The notes beneath the pieces were generated by a model that saw only the letters and a list, made by a program, of their open reading frames with translations, searched no databases and was not told the DNA's origin. From the NCBI GenBank assembly GCA_014925825.1, contig JACGCK010000575.1, positions 1 through 13,752 of the forward strand: a DNA stretch of 13,752 bases, read 5' to 3'. This document shows positions 1-9,009 of this stretch, piece after piece; the first letter of the stretch is position 1, and every line of letters begins with the position of its first letter. Position numbers and translations under genes: made by a program. This stretch comes from Pholiota molesta. Taxonomy: Eukaryota > Basidiomycota > Agaricomycetes > Agaricales > Strophariaceae.

Positions 1-338
1 GTTTCTAGCAGTGAGGTATGGATGATCAATTTGGCTATCTCACAAGGCTGATGCAATAATTTCTTGATATAGATGGAGTGTAAAGGAAGCAGCATATAAA
101 GCCATGTATCCTGTTGTTCGCCCAACTTGGAAAGAGATCACCTATAATGGTCTTTCAGCCATGGGACGAAAGCCTTGTTGAATATCATCCAACCTCACCT
201 GACCTTCGCAATAAGATCGGTCGGACACATGTGTCCGTTAGCCATGATGGAGACTATGTGTTCTCCACAGTATTGGTTGAAGGTACTGTGCTTCACAATA
301 TTGAATTACTTGAGCTCACAACCCTCTTAGAACCATGA
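1..338 (+). CDS. PPT2: AcpS/Ppt2-type 4'-phosphopantetheinyl transferase, 3' end (partial, frameshifted)
   Basis: Enzymes of this family move 4'-phosphopantetheine from CoA to a serine of acyl carrier protein; the fungal Ppt2 type serves the mitochondrial carrier. Exon 1-15 is joined to exon 73-338 by a 57-nt intron (16-72, gtatgg...tatag). Across the junction the protein reads FLAVRWSVKEAAYKAMYP, which holds the family's W-x-x-KEA-x-x-KA metal/CoA motif. Near the C-terminus comes GRTHVSVSHDGDYVFS, matching the H-V-S-x-SHD strand, followed by STVLVE and a TGA stop at 336-338. The 5' part lies outside the window. Between about 173 and 180 the frame changes: GRKP is read in one frame and EYHPTSP in another, with a TGA in the first frame. 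One extra base or two missing bases would explain it. The alternative, the transferase domain at the end of fungal FAS2, fits less well because the sequence between the two motifs matches the stand-alone type. Family assignment is from recalled motifs. Confidence 0.82.
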
Positions 339-727
339 TGCCACATGCAATGAGCCGCAGTTCTGCACAGCTGCGGGGAATTTAGTTTTAATCCGTATGT
401 ATCGCTGTCCAATGATCGCGAATTTCTTCCGACGAAATGAAAGTAAACTGATGGAAATAAAATAAAGTATATCGGACGTAGACCAAAATGACTCGCTTCG
501 TAGGCACGACGACATGATGTTTTTCATAGATTCGTGTTTAGCATCAGGCTCCAAGCTGTGGTCATATTCTGCGAATTCTGCATCGTTCAATGATACTTTT
601 TACGCTTCATTCACATTTTAAACAACATACGTGCGAATGTAACCTCACTCCCGAAGCGAGGCGTCATATTTTTAAGTAGGCTTGAGCATTCTGCAGCGAG
701 GCGCACTCGTGCAATTGAATGTAGACT

Positions 728-769
728 GCTGAGGTGCTCCTTTTCGTGAGCTGCTTCGGAGCACTCAGC
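728..769. repeat. Imperfect stem-loop
   Basis: The left arm, GCTGAGGTGCTCC (728-740), pairs with GGAGCACTCAGC (758-769), giving 12 paired bases with one bulged G around a 17-nt loop. The motif GCGAGGCG occurs twice just upstream (about 656-663 and 696-703), and the first copy sits in a small CCTCACT/AGCGAGG hairpin. This cluster could be part of a degenerate mobile element or a structured transcript. No target-site duplication is obvious. Confidence 0.45.
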
Positions 770-1002
770 CTGTCTCTGCCACTTTCAGTGTCGAGGCGAC
801 AGGGAAGCATCACAGCTGAAGGCTCCGAGTAATTATACCATATTTTATAGCCAAGGAAGAATATATTGGAAACTGATAACGAAGATACTCAATTGTTTGT
901 GTGGCAAACGACTGAGGGTGAGTCAAAGTAAGTATATGCCGTTGCTAATTGTAATATATGTAGTGTGCAGTAAAATGTGGCGTAAAGAACAAGATGGAGT
1001 AA

Positions 1003-1018
1003 TATACTTATAAGTATA
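1003..1018. repeat. 16-bp perfect palindrome
   Basis: TATACTTATAAGTATA reads the same on both strands. The half-site TAAGTATA occurs again at 929-936. It lies in AT-rich non-coding DNA, so it may be chance, a dimeric protein site or a cruciform-prone spot. Confidence 0.5.
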
Positions 1019-1670
1019 GTACAGGATAGCTACTGTCGACTGAAAAGGATGAAGTAAAATGAGGCACAAGAGGGCGCTCTAACAGTCAGTGTAGGTACTT
1101 GGTACCAATTGTTCTGCGGGGTGTGCGAACGCATTATATCCATTGGGATTGCCTTAAAAATTCTGACAGAATGTCGACTTCCCTGTAGCTCTCACTGAAT
1201 ATTCCTCCATGTAACAATCTGAAAGCATTGTTAAAACGCTGTCGCATACATATTTCAAGTCGTCGCGTAAATAGAGAAGATATCGTGGGAATTATCGACC
1301 GCGCCTCTCGGACGCCTATCTTAAACACCCATATTCATGTCTTCCCCGCCGCCGGAAACCCACATAAATCTCAGAATACATCACGACCAGGGGTGACATT
1401 TGATCTCCCTGGCGTGTCTCCAAGATCCTTCTCCCGAAACAAGTTTTCTGGCCAACTCTCAAGAAGTTAACTCGTGGTCGTTCTTCGTCTCTTCATAGAT
1501 GTCGTGTAGCATTCCGGTTATGGCGTGCTCTTGAGCCCAACGATCAGTAAAAATGGGGGGGTGGACTCTACCTATTTGAATGACGAATTAACTTTATTCT
1601 TCTGTGGATAGCGAGCTGCAGCCGCAGCAGATGAGATCAGTTCTTGCGTCAGCCATTCAATCGCAGGATG

Positions 1671-1687
1671 GGGTTTCAATGAAACCC
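1671..1687. repeat. Small perfect hairpin
   Basis: GGGTTTC (1671-1677) and GAAACCC (1681-1687) are exact complements around a 3-nt AAT loop. It lies 149 bp before the left arm of the larger inverted repeat. No function can be assigned. Confidence 0.4.
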
Positions 1688-1835
1688 TGTCCACATACCA
1701 ATTGTCTAATTTCTATTAGATGCGGTACTTTTTGATCGGGCGAAAAGTAGAATGATAGCTCGAAACCCATCCAATATTGCAAAGGATGTTTTATCCGCAC
1801 CTTCTCCTGCAAGTCAGTGGAAGTATTGGAACTGT

Positions 1836-1886
1836 TGTCGCAAATTTGGAAAATGCCTTATAATCTACAACGCTTATATTACGAAT
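1836..1886 (+). repeat. Left arm of 51-bp inverted repeat
   Basis: This arm starts TGTCGCAAATTTGG and ends CTTATATTACGAAT. It matches the reverse complement of 2228-2278 at 48 of 51 positions with no gap, the three differences falling at about 18, 26 and 28 of the arm. The similarity weakens outside the arm, although TGGAAG appears on both outer sides at slightly different distances. Together the arms and the 341-bp spacer form a 443-bp unit of MITE or fold-back form. Confidence 0.8.
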
Positions 1887-2227
1887 GCCACACGCACATT
1901 ATAATTGCATATCTCAGTCAATACATTTTCCCTTGATCTCAAATTTCATAGGGATGTAAATACACTATTGTAGAATGTTAAATTATAGTTTATTTCAGCT
2001 CGAGGGTCTGTCTGCCTAAGCTAGACACAACTTAATTTATGTGACATTACAAGGCATCACATTGGTCACAAAAATCGATTATGATTTTTAGTTGATTCAT
2101 TCTTCCCCCTGCATTTGTTCAAATTGCAATATTCAGAGTGTATTGTATAGCTATATCCTCATTCAAAGTATTGACAGTGTTTGACGCAGATAACTGCACA
2201 TTTGGTGATGGTGTGCGCGTTATAAGG

Positions 2228-2278
2228 ATTCGTAATATAAGCGTTGTAGAGTGTAAGGCACTTTCCAAATTTGCGACA
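2228..2278 (-). repeat. Right arm of 51-bp inverted repeat
   Basis: Reverse-complement partner of 1836-1886 (48 of 51 identical). The spacer between the arms (1887-2227) is AT-rich, has no open frame of note and holds a small hairpin near its centre (AAAAATC at 2070-2076 with GATTTTT at 2083-2089). No transposase and no clear flanking target-site duplication were found, so a non-autonomous element is an inference. Confidence 0.8.
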
Positions 2279-2619
2279 GTGCTTCCAGGTTGAGGACGTA
2301 GATGGATTATATCTATGGCTTACTGCTCTATCCATGCTCTACCTAGAATTATTATCCGACCTGGATTAATCTTCTACATAGTACATCAAGCCTTCGAATC
2401 CATTACTGGTGGCATGCATCTATATTTGAATTGCCATTCGAATGTAAGCTAAATGTAGCGTGGGGTTGAGCACTGAATGCTCCTATTCAAGGAATTGTTG
2501 GACAACACCTATGCGTTTTCCCTTACTTCGAAAGACCTCCCACAAGTCTTACAGCCAACTTACAGCCTATGTGGAGGAGTTTTCTTGATGATCGGAATAG
2601 ACGCCGGATATGGAGTGAG

Positions 2620-2733
2620 TATAAATAGAATCGCACCCACACTTGGGGTCCTTCGACCACTGTGTGCGTTAAGTACGTATGTTTGTTTTGATTACATACC
2701 GCCATTTGCTTTGATGCTCCATATCTATAAAGG
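2620..2733 (+). promoter_or_regulatory. Candidate TATA elements upstream of KHA1
   Basis: TATAAATA at 2620-2627 and TATAAAGG at 2726-2733 lie 193 and 87 bp before the KHA1 start codon. The nearer one would place transcription initiation about 55 bp before the ATG. Many fungal genes lack a functional TATA box, so this rests on sequence resemblance only. Confidence 0.35.
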
Positions 2734-2812
2734 CAGGTCGGTATCTAGCCTGACACCTTGCATCGCCCCCTTCCTACGCCGCGGCTAGTCAAGAGCGAGG
2801 GAAGCACTCACA

Positions 2813-5800
2813 ATGGGTGAATTTACTAGCCAAGTGGTTGGTTTGTTTGCAAGAGCAGCTGTAACCTCACAGGTAGCTTAGCGTCTAAAGTTCCTTCTGC
2901 ACCTAGCTCATGTATGCTCAAACAGGCAGGTATTATCTCTGGAGACAATCCAACCGAGTACAATTTAGCCGATCCTCTGCGGCTATGGATAATCCAACTT
3001 GGTGAGTTAGGAGCGGCACATCTGAATCGCCTTGAACTCGAAACTTACGTTGAATTGTGCTTAGTGATCATCATAGGTGTAACTCAGCTCTTAGGGCTGC
3101 TGTTTGCGCGAATACGACAACCCGAGTTATAGCAGAAGTCATTGGAGGCGTCATCCTTGGGCCAAGTGTTTTGGGCCACATCCCTCATTTCAGGAATGCC
3201 ATCTTCCCCACCGCTAGTATCCCGATCTTGACATTGACCGCTAATGTTGGTCTCGTTCTATTCCTCTTTATGGTCGGACTTGAACTGGACACTCGACACC
3301 TGAAACGGAATGTGTTCGCAGCCGCATCAATATCTATAGCGGGGCTCGTTGTTCCCCTTGGATTGGGAGCAGCATTAGGCGTCGCCGTTTACCGAGAGTT
3401 CGTTTCGGATCCCAACATCAGTTTTGGCAATTTCCTGCTGTTCGTCGCTGTCGCCATCGGAATCACCGCCTTTCCCGTGCTGTGCCGAATCCTCACCGAG
3501 CTGAAGCTTCTTGACACAGAAGTTGGGTTGGTCGCCTTGTCCGCTGGCATCGGTAACGATGTCGTGGGTTGGATTTTGCTTGCCCTCACAGTTGCGCTTG
3601 TCAACGCCTCGTCTGGGCTTACTGCCTTATGGGTCCTCTTAGCGTGCACGGGCTATGTTCTCCTCCTTCTTTTCCCTGGCCGCTGGGCATTCCGTTGGCT
3701 CGCAATCCGCACGGGCAGCTTGGAGAAAGGTTCACCTACGCCTTTCCTAATGACAGTTGCTCTCACCCTTGTCTTCGTCTCGGCGTTTTTCACTGACATC
3801 ATTGGGGTGCATGCCATATTCGGCAAGTTTTCCTCTTTTTGGCTGGCTTGCACATGTTGAACTATGTTATGAACAGGAGGGTTTTTGGCAGGACTAGTCA
3901 TTCCTCATGACAATGGCCTTTCACTTTCAGTCCTCGAAAAAATTGAAGATGTAGTATATATCGTGTTCCTTCCGCTGGTATGTTTCTTAATTTCCTCACC
4001 CTTCTTAAATATCAATAGCTTACGCTTCCCGAATGCTTAGTACTTCGCCTCATCCGGTCTGAACACCAACCTTAGTCTTCTGAACAATGGAATCACTTGG
4101 GATATGTCATCCTTATCTGCACAGTTGCCCTTTTCTCTAAATTCATAGCATGCGGAACGACTGCTTATCTCAATGGTTTCAACTGGAGAGAAGCTGGTGC
4201 CATCGGTTCTTTGATGAGCTGCAAAGGGTACATCTTTCCTTTTTGATAAACGTGAACTTCAAATTTATGTCCTTTTACGACAGTCTAGTTGAACTCATCG
4301 TTCTGAATATTGGCCTGTCAGCGAAAATCCTTGATCCTCGCACATTCTCCATGTTTGTCATTCACGCCATAATCGTTACCGTCATGACGACTCCACTCGT
4401 TCTTCTCTTCTATCCTGAGAAATATCGAAAGCATTGGAACAAGAAGGATGACACGGTTTCGCAACCCAAAGCCTTGGATGATGACGCTAGAACCAAGTTT
4501 GTGATTGTTCTTGACAGGATGGAAGCTCTCCCCTCCGCAATGACACTGTCCCAACTCCTCCATGCACCATTCACTCGCTCCTCAAGCAGGGACAGTGTGA
4601 ATTCCAGTGTTGATGAGAAGCTGACACAAGAAGTATCTGACAGCCTTTCGCTATCGCTCTCGCCCTCAACGATTGTCATCGAAGCTCTGCGCCTCATCGA
4701 ACTGACAAATCGGACCTCTACCGTTATCAAATCCCAGGAAGCCGAGTCTCTCATTCACAACGACCCTGTCCTTTCCACCTACAGGACCTTTGGACAACTC
4801 AATGAGTTCAGCGTTTCGGCCAACATATCAGTCGTCAACCAGGGCGAATTCCCGGAGGCCATCGCAAATCATGTATCCGAGACCAAATCGCAAATGGTTA
4901 TCATTCCCTGGGCCAGGGGAATGACCTCCGTAACAGAGGAGGGCAATTCGGGACACGCAACCCATTCGATGGCGTCTTCAACCACAAGACCGTGACAACC
5001 CTGGATCAAACAGGCGCGGTTGTCTATTCTGAATTCATTCGGAACGTATTCGCCAAGTCTCCCAGTGATATTGCGTTGTTTATTGATCGTGGGATGATCA
5101 AGTCTTACGGTGGTTCCAACAAGCAACATCTGTTCCTCCCTTTTATGGGTGGACCAGACGACCGACTTGCATTGTCCTTCCTTGTGCAGCTTTGTGGACG
5201 CAATTCAGTCACCGCCACTGTGGTCAAAATCAATAAAACGGATGCGGCTCTCCAGTCGCTCCTTCCAAAGGCAGCAGAGGACTTCGAATCGAAGGTTCCT
5301 GAACACGCTACGATCAGCAATGTAAGCACCCTACTTTTCAGTGCTCCGATACTCTCCCAGAAGCTAATATTTTCATGTCCAACAGACAGTCGCAGATACC
5401 ATTTATCCTCAATTAACTACAGAGACACGCATGACATCGGGACTGGCTGACAATTTACTCTGGGATCGCTATGCGCTACCAAATGCAAACCATTCTCCTG
5501 AAGTCGCTTCGGCCCTTTCCCGAATCACATTCCGCGTCGAATCAACCCCCACACCTCTTCGTCATATCATCGAACTGGCTAAACAGGCGGCGATACAGAG
5601 CAAACAAGTGTCCGACAAGACGATGATCATCGTCGCTGGCCGCTCCCGCCGACTCGCCGTGGAGTCGTTACGTCTAGAGTTGAAGAAACTAACGACAGAG
5701 CTGGGATCATCATTGAGTAGTTCCTTACCAACGACGGTAGGAGACATTGGTGCTGCGTTGGTAGCAACCAATGTTGATGGCAGTCTTCTTATCGTCCAAG

Positions 5801-5820
5801 CCTCGCCTTCACATGCCTGA
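2813..5820 (+). CDS. KHA1: Kha1-type K+/H+ antiporter (CPA2 family), three single-base frame breaks
   Basis: Monovalent cation/proton antiporter, in yeast placed in the Golgi and involved in K+ and pH balance. Exons: 2813-2872, 2926-3001, 3065-3822, 3877-3977, 4041-4227, 4284-5321, 5386-5820; introns are 53-64 nt, and the one at 3823-3876 uses a GC donor. The N-terminal half (about residues 45-425) is a multi-span Na+/H+ exchanger domain with EVIGGVILGPSVLG, GLVLFLFMVGLELD, ITAFPVLCRIL (about 179-189), the Asn-Asp pair in GIGNDVVGW (about 210-211) and LMSCKGLVELIVLN. The C-terminal half is soluble and regulatory, with MVIIPWARG and RRLAVESL. The frame breaks at CCC 3121-3123, GGG 4099-4101 and GGG 4950-4952; each needs one extra base, and the total then becomes 886 codons, close to the usual length for the family. 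The start was chosen because the short first exon splices in frame to AGIISGDNPTEYN, the usual beginning of the family. It could be a young pseudogene, but sequence error is more likely. Confidence 0.93.
3823..3876 (+). other. GC-AG intron in KHA1
   Basis: The intron begins GCAAGT and ends AACAG, 54 nt. Splicing here joins IFG to GFLAGLVIPHD, which restores the conserved transmembrane segment without any change of base. No GT donor nearby gives that protein, so the non-canonical donor is well supported. Confidence 0.88.
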
Positions 5821-6195
5821 TTGAAAAGTCTCAGATTTATCAGTCATGAAATGTCCTTTTTATTGTTTACGATGAAGTTAGTCGCTAGTGTACCATGTCC
5901 GCCATCTTGCTATATATGTAGTTCCTTTGACAAAATTCATTCTCGATTCGCAATGATTCTTATAAAGAAATCCGGTAAATATATTCCCTCGTATCCCATC
6001 ATCATCCTATCCTTGCCTCCAGATATAAGTACATATGAAATCGCATTTTCACAGGGTTTTGTGCCGATTTCTCACTGGTGAGAAGGATATCACGGGTAGT
6101 ACATGCAAGTACAAAGATGTATAGATATATAAATTATAAACCTAAGCCAAATCCAAACCGTACAGATAACACCAGTTGTTGTACAACTTGAAATT
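5821..6195. other. Convergent 3' spacer between KHA1 and MBP1
   Basis: About 375 bp of AT-rich DNA shared as 3' untranslated and terminator sequence by two genes that face each other. An open frame at 5821-6081 directly follows the KHA1 stop, but it has no motif and no start context and is not taken as a gene. AGTTGT/ACAACT, separated by 3 nt at 6174-6188, forms a weak hairpin just past the MBP1 stop. Confidence 0.55.
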
Positions 6196-8637
6196 TCACC
6201 CTACTGGCACAGGTTTTGAAGCACTCCAAGCTATTGATGATGAACTAGGTTCTTCCGATTCAAGGGTCTACAGAGTAGTCAGCACATTTCGGAATGAAAT
6301 GTAAAAACTCGCCTGCAAACATACCTCTAATAACATTCCCAGAACTTGGTCGACCTCGCTGGGAGGAACACCACCACATCCAGCACCTATCAGGCGTCGA
6401 TACTCTCCCATCCGACCGCTCGTACCGGCCTCCGCTTGAAATGTTACTAACTCGTCAAACATCACTTTTCTTCGTTTGCGGTGCTCAGCAATCTCCTCGC
6501 GCAGCGCATCACAATTCTGCCGGAGTTCGTTCGGGTCGGTCGGGACATTGGAATATAGCGCAACCAAATCTGAAAGGTCCTCCGCAACCGTCGCTTTCCG
6601 CTTGCCTCTCGTTTTTTCACTGTCGTTCGTTGAATCCATGTCTGCGGTATCGTCGATTTGAATGGTGGCTGTAGCTGGAGTGAGGATTAGCTCGCCATTA
6701 GCCGCGTCGCGAATGTTTTTTTCACGTGTCTCTTCGTCCTTGAGCCATTTCTCCCACCCTAGACGATACCGACGTCCCATCTTCTCTGATAAGCCGCGTT
6801 CCAAATCTTGAAGATGTTGCTTCGCTTGCAGAAGTCCTTCAGCTTGGGATTTAAGATGACCAACGGCGCGTTGGCTTTCCAAAATCTCGGCTTGAATATT
6901 TGCAAGAAGAGCATGGGCTTGTGTCGTATCACGTTCCTTGTCCCGCAATTCCTGATCAAAGGATGCCGCTAGGCTGTCCATCATTGCGGCAATGTCATTA
7001 ACACATCGAGTACTCGCTTTTTGTCCCGCGACTGAGTGATGTAGAGGCGGTTTATCGCCATTCAGAGGAGCAAACGAGTAACCAATAGGCGCGGAAGGCG
7101 GTGGATATGCGGAATGAGCATTTCGGTATGACATGGTTACCACGCGGGACGGAGGTACGGGGGAGGATCGGAAGCGTTCGTCTTCTAAGATGTAATCTTC
7201 AGTGCTTTTGCCATCGTTGTTCATTATCTTTGGATTAGCTCCATGGTCAATGAGTATTTTAACAAGGCGTTTGCTCCGACATCTTGCTGCCATAGTTAGA
7301 GCGGTTTCACCATCCTCGTCCTGGAAGTTGATGACATCTGCCAGTTCTTTAGGGTAGTCGGCCAGTCGGGTAAGAACTGTCTCCATATAATAGCGAGATG
7401 CATGAGTTTTCCCTTTCGACATAGCGACGTCCACAATATGGTGGAATACGGTTCGGTTGTAATTGTCAATGTTCAGAGTCGATCGATGCAACAGCTCGTA
7501 TAGCTCCGGAAATTTACGGACGTCGTAATTGTTTGCAAACATCACACTGCGCATAAGAGCTGTCTGGCCAACTTTGTTGACTTTGAAGATATCGGCACCA
7601 GCTGTTAGGAGTAACTTGACAATGCGGATTCGACCCATGGCACACGCCCAGTGAAGGGGTGTGTGACCGTCATCGTCAATAGCCATGTTAGGATCAAAAT
7701 CAGGAGGCGGATTCACAAGGAGAGGTGGAACTTGGTTTGTGTCGGAAATGAAAAATTCCAATACCTGGTCTGCGTAGGATCGAGTGTCTTCTTCTTCGTC
7801 GGAATGGTTAGTACGTTCGTCGACCGAGAGTCTTTGCCTGTGCTTTCGGGGATGTCGGTCATCTCCGTTCGAGCCATACGAAGGTCCAGGGCTGTGTATT
7901 GGGGACGGAGTCCGTGAGCTAGAGGATGCTTCTGACGGAGACGGAGTCATGGAGCCGTCCTCAGAACCGCGAACAGATAATGTATCGTGATCGGAATCTT
8001 CATCTACAGCATCAGGAGCTTGTCTTCGAGAGGATCTTGTATTGATGAGCGCACTAGCAGGTATGGTATCGACGACCGCGGCTTTACGCGGTGGCCGGCT
8101 GACTGTGTTTGCGACCAAGTGTTTCGGAGCAAGAGGGGGGCTTTTTGCAGCAGGCTGGAATTCGATAATGGGGCGCAATAGGGCTTCGCAATTGTATTGC
8201 TTCGCTAGGTTTAATCCGCGCTCAAGGGGATCCATGTACCTGAAGATTTGTTGTTAGCAGACGACTATAAAGAAATGATAGGAATTGACACACCCTGGTA
8301 CTTTCCGTATCCTCCCTGCACCTTTTCATGTTCGCCTTTCTGGACTTCGCGTTCCAATACGCGTGTACGCTGAGGTTTGTCAAAACCTGCGACTTTCAGT
8401 ATTTGCGTCGCGTTCAGCCAAGAATCGGAGCGCCGCCTCATCACCGCGACTCCTTTGCACATCCTACACGTGTAATGTGATTGCCTGAGCGAGGAAAAGC
8501 GCGTAGAAAGAGACAATACTTACATCTCATAGACAGGGATGCCGCTGTAGGTCGCCTACGATATCATGTCGAACGTGTTAGTCTCCCAGTATGATGAGTA
8601 ACAGAAGAGCCACCTTGAAAATCTGGGTATCCGGCAT
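6196..8637 (-). CDS. MBP1: Mbp1-type KilA-N (APSES)/ankyrin transcription factor, DNA-binding subunit of MBF; one frame break
   Basis: Mbp1 binds MCB boxes (ACGCGT) and drives G1/S transcription with an ankyrin-repeat partner, in the nucleus. Exons in gene order: 8637-8614, 8555-8524, 8463-8294, 8239-6325, 6267-6196; introns 54-60 nt, all [12 protein letters not shown] (8 codons) leads into [19 protein letters not shown], the start of the KilA-N/APSES DNA-binding domain (about residues 9-105), with [18 protein letters not shown] and [13 protein letters not shown] Ser/Pro-rich linker follows, then ankyrin repeats (about 263-425, e.g. [20 protein letters not shown] and [20 protein letters not shown]), a coiled coil (about 505-575) and basic patches RGKRK and HRKRRK. 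The last exon gives [11 protein letters not shown]. The frame breaks at GGGG 8226-8229 (CCCC on the coding strand), between TWIP and PLERG; one extra base makes 738 codons. An ACGCGT box lies 126 bp upstream, which may allow self-control. Confidence 0.94.
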
Positions 8638-9009
8638 GATGAAGTGCCTCTTGGGGTGGTAGACACAGTGCGGAGGTCGTGCAAGCGAGTAAGTATAGAT
8701 ATCGACAGGGTGAGGATGGTCTCAGCGGTAGGGTTGTGCCAATGCGAGAAAGACCCGTCTTGACGCGTGAAACAACAGATACAAACACTCCTCTTGCGAC
8801 ATGCCTTGTCCAGGATTGGTAGAGACTGTGGCGACTCGGAGTATGATCAGACCCGATCCTTATATCCGACGGTCGTTCCTTGAAATAATCGCGTACACAT
8901 TTCATCTTATTTGATAAACGACGCCCTTGTCATTCCCTTCTATCCTCCGACGAAAGGTAACATACATTCCCATACTTGGCTAAATACACCATCCCAATCA
9001 TGAAGCGCT
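8638..9009. other. MBP1 promoter and P450 3' flank
   Basis: Both genes are on the minus strand; this 372-bp gap is the 3' flank of the P450 and the 5' flank of MBP1. It contains an ACGCGT box at 8763-8768. The open frame seen at 8564-8905 on the minus strand overlaps MBP1 exon 1 in another frame and shows no family similarity. Confidence 0.6.
8763..8768. promoter_or_regulatory. Candidate MCB box upstream of MBP1
   Basis: ACGCGT in the context TGACGCGTGA lies 126 bp before the MBP1 start codon. ACGCGT is the well-known MBF (Mbp1-containing) target. A six-base site is expected about three times by chance in a window this size, and three copies were seen (8359, 8763, 11695), so position rather than number is the argument. 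Confidence 0.4.

Larger units (their letters stand above)
339..2812. other. Gene-poor intergenic stretch with several inverted repeats
   Basis: About 2.5 kb lies between the transferase stop and the KHA1 start. Reading all frames I find only short open frames (for example 327-590 minus, 1228-1470 plus, 2477-2788 plus) with no recognisable motif and no plausible exon chain. The base composition is AT-rich in parts (about 840-1020 and 1850-2170). It contains a stem-loop near 728-769, a 16-bp palindrome at 1003-1018, a small hairpin at 1671-1687 and a 51-bp inverted-repeat pair at 1836-1886 and 2228-2278. The last few hundred bases must carry the KHA1 promoter. Decayed transposon sequence is a reasonable guess for the middle part, but no transposase remnant is visible. 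Confidence 0.6.

Noticed and set aside
327..590. 87-aa open frame on the minus strand
   Set aside because: No domain, overlaps the transferase stop region and has no splice partners; typical of chance frames in non-coding DNA.
1134..1470. Overlapping short frames on both strands (64 and 80 aa)
   Set aside because: No recognisable motif, compositions unlike the real genes, and no plausible exons next to them.
2477..2788. 103-aa open frame just before KHA1
   Set aside because: It spans the presumed KHA1 promoter with two TATA-like elements and has no family similarity that I can recognise.
5821..6081. 86-aa open frame directly after the KHA1 stop
   Set aside because: AT-rich 3' region; no motif and no conserved continuation of the antiporter.
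8564..8905. 113-aa minus-strand frame over MBP1 exon 1
   Set aside because: It reads MBP1 exon 1 in the wrong frame and runs through its intron; spliced exon 1 gives the expected [13 protein letters not shown] start.
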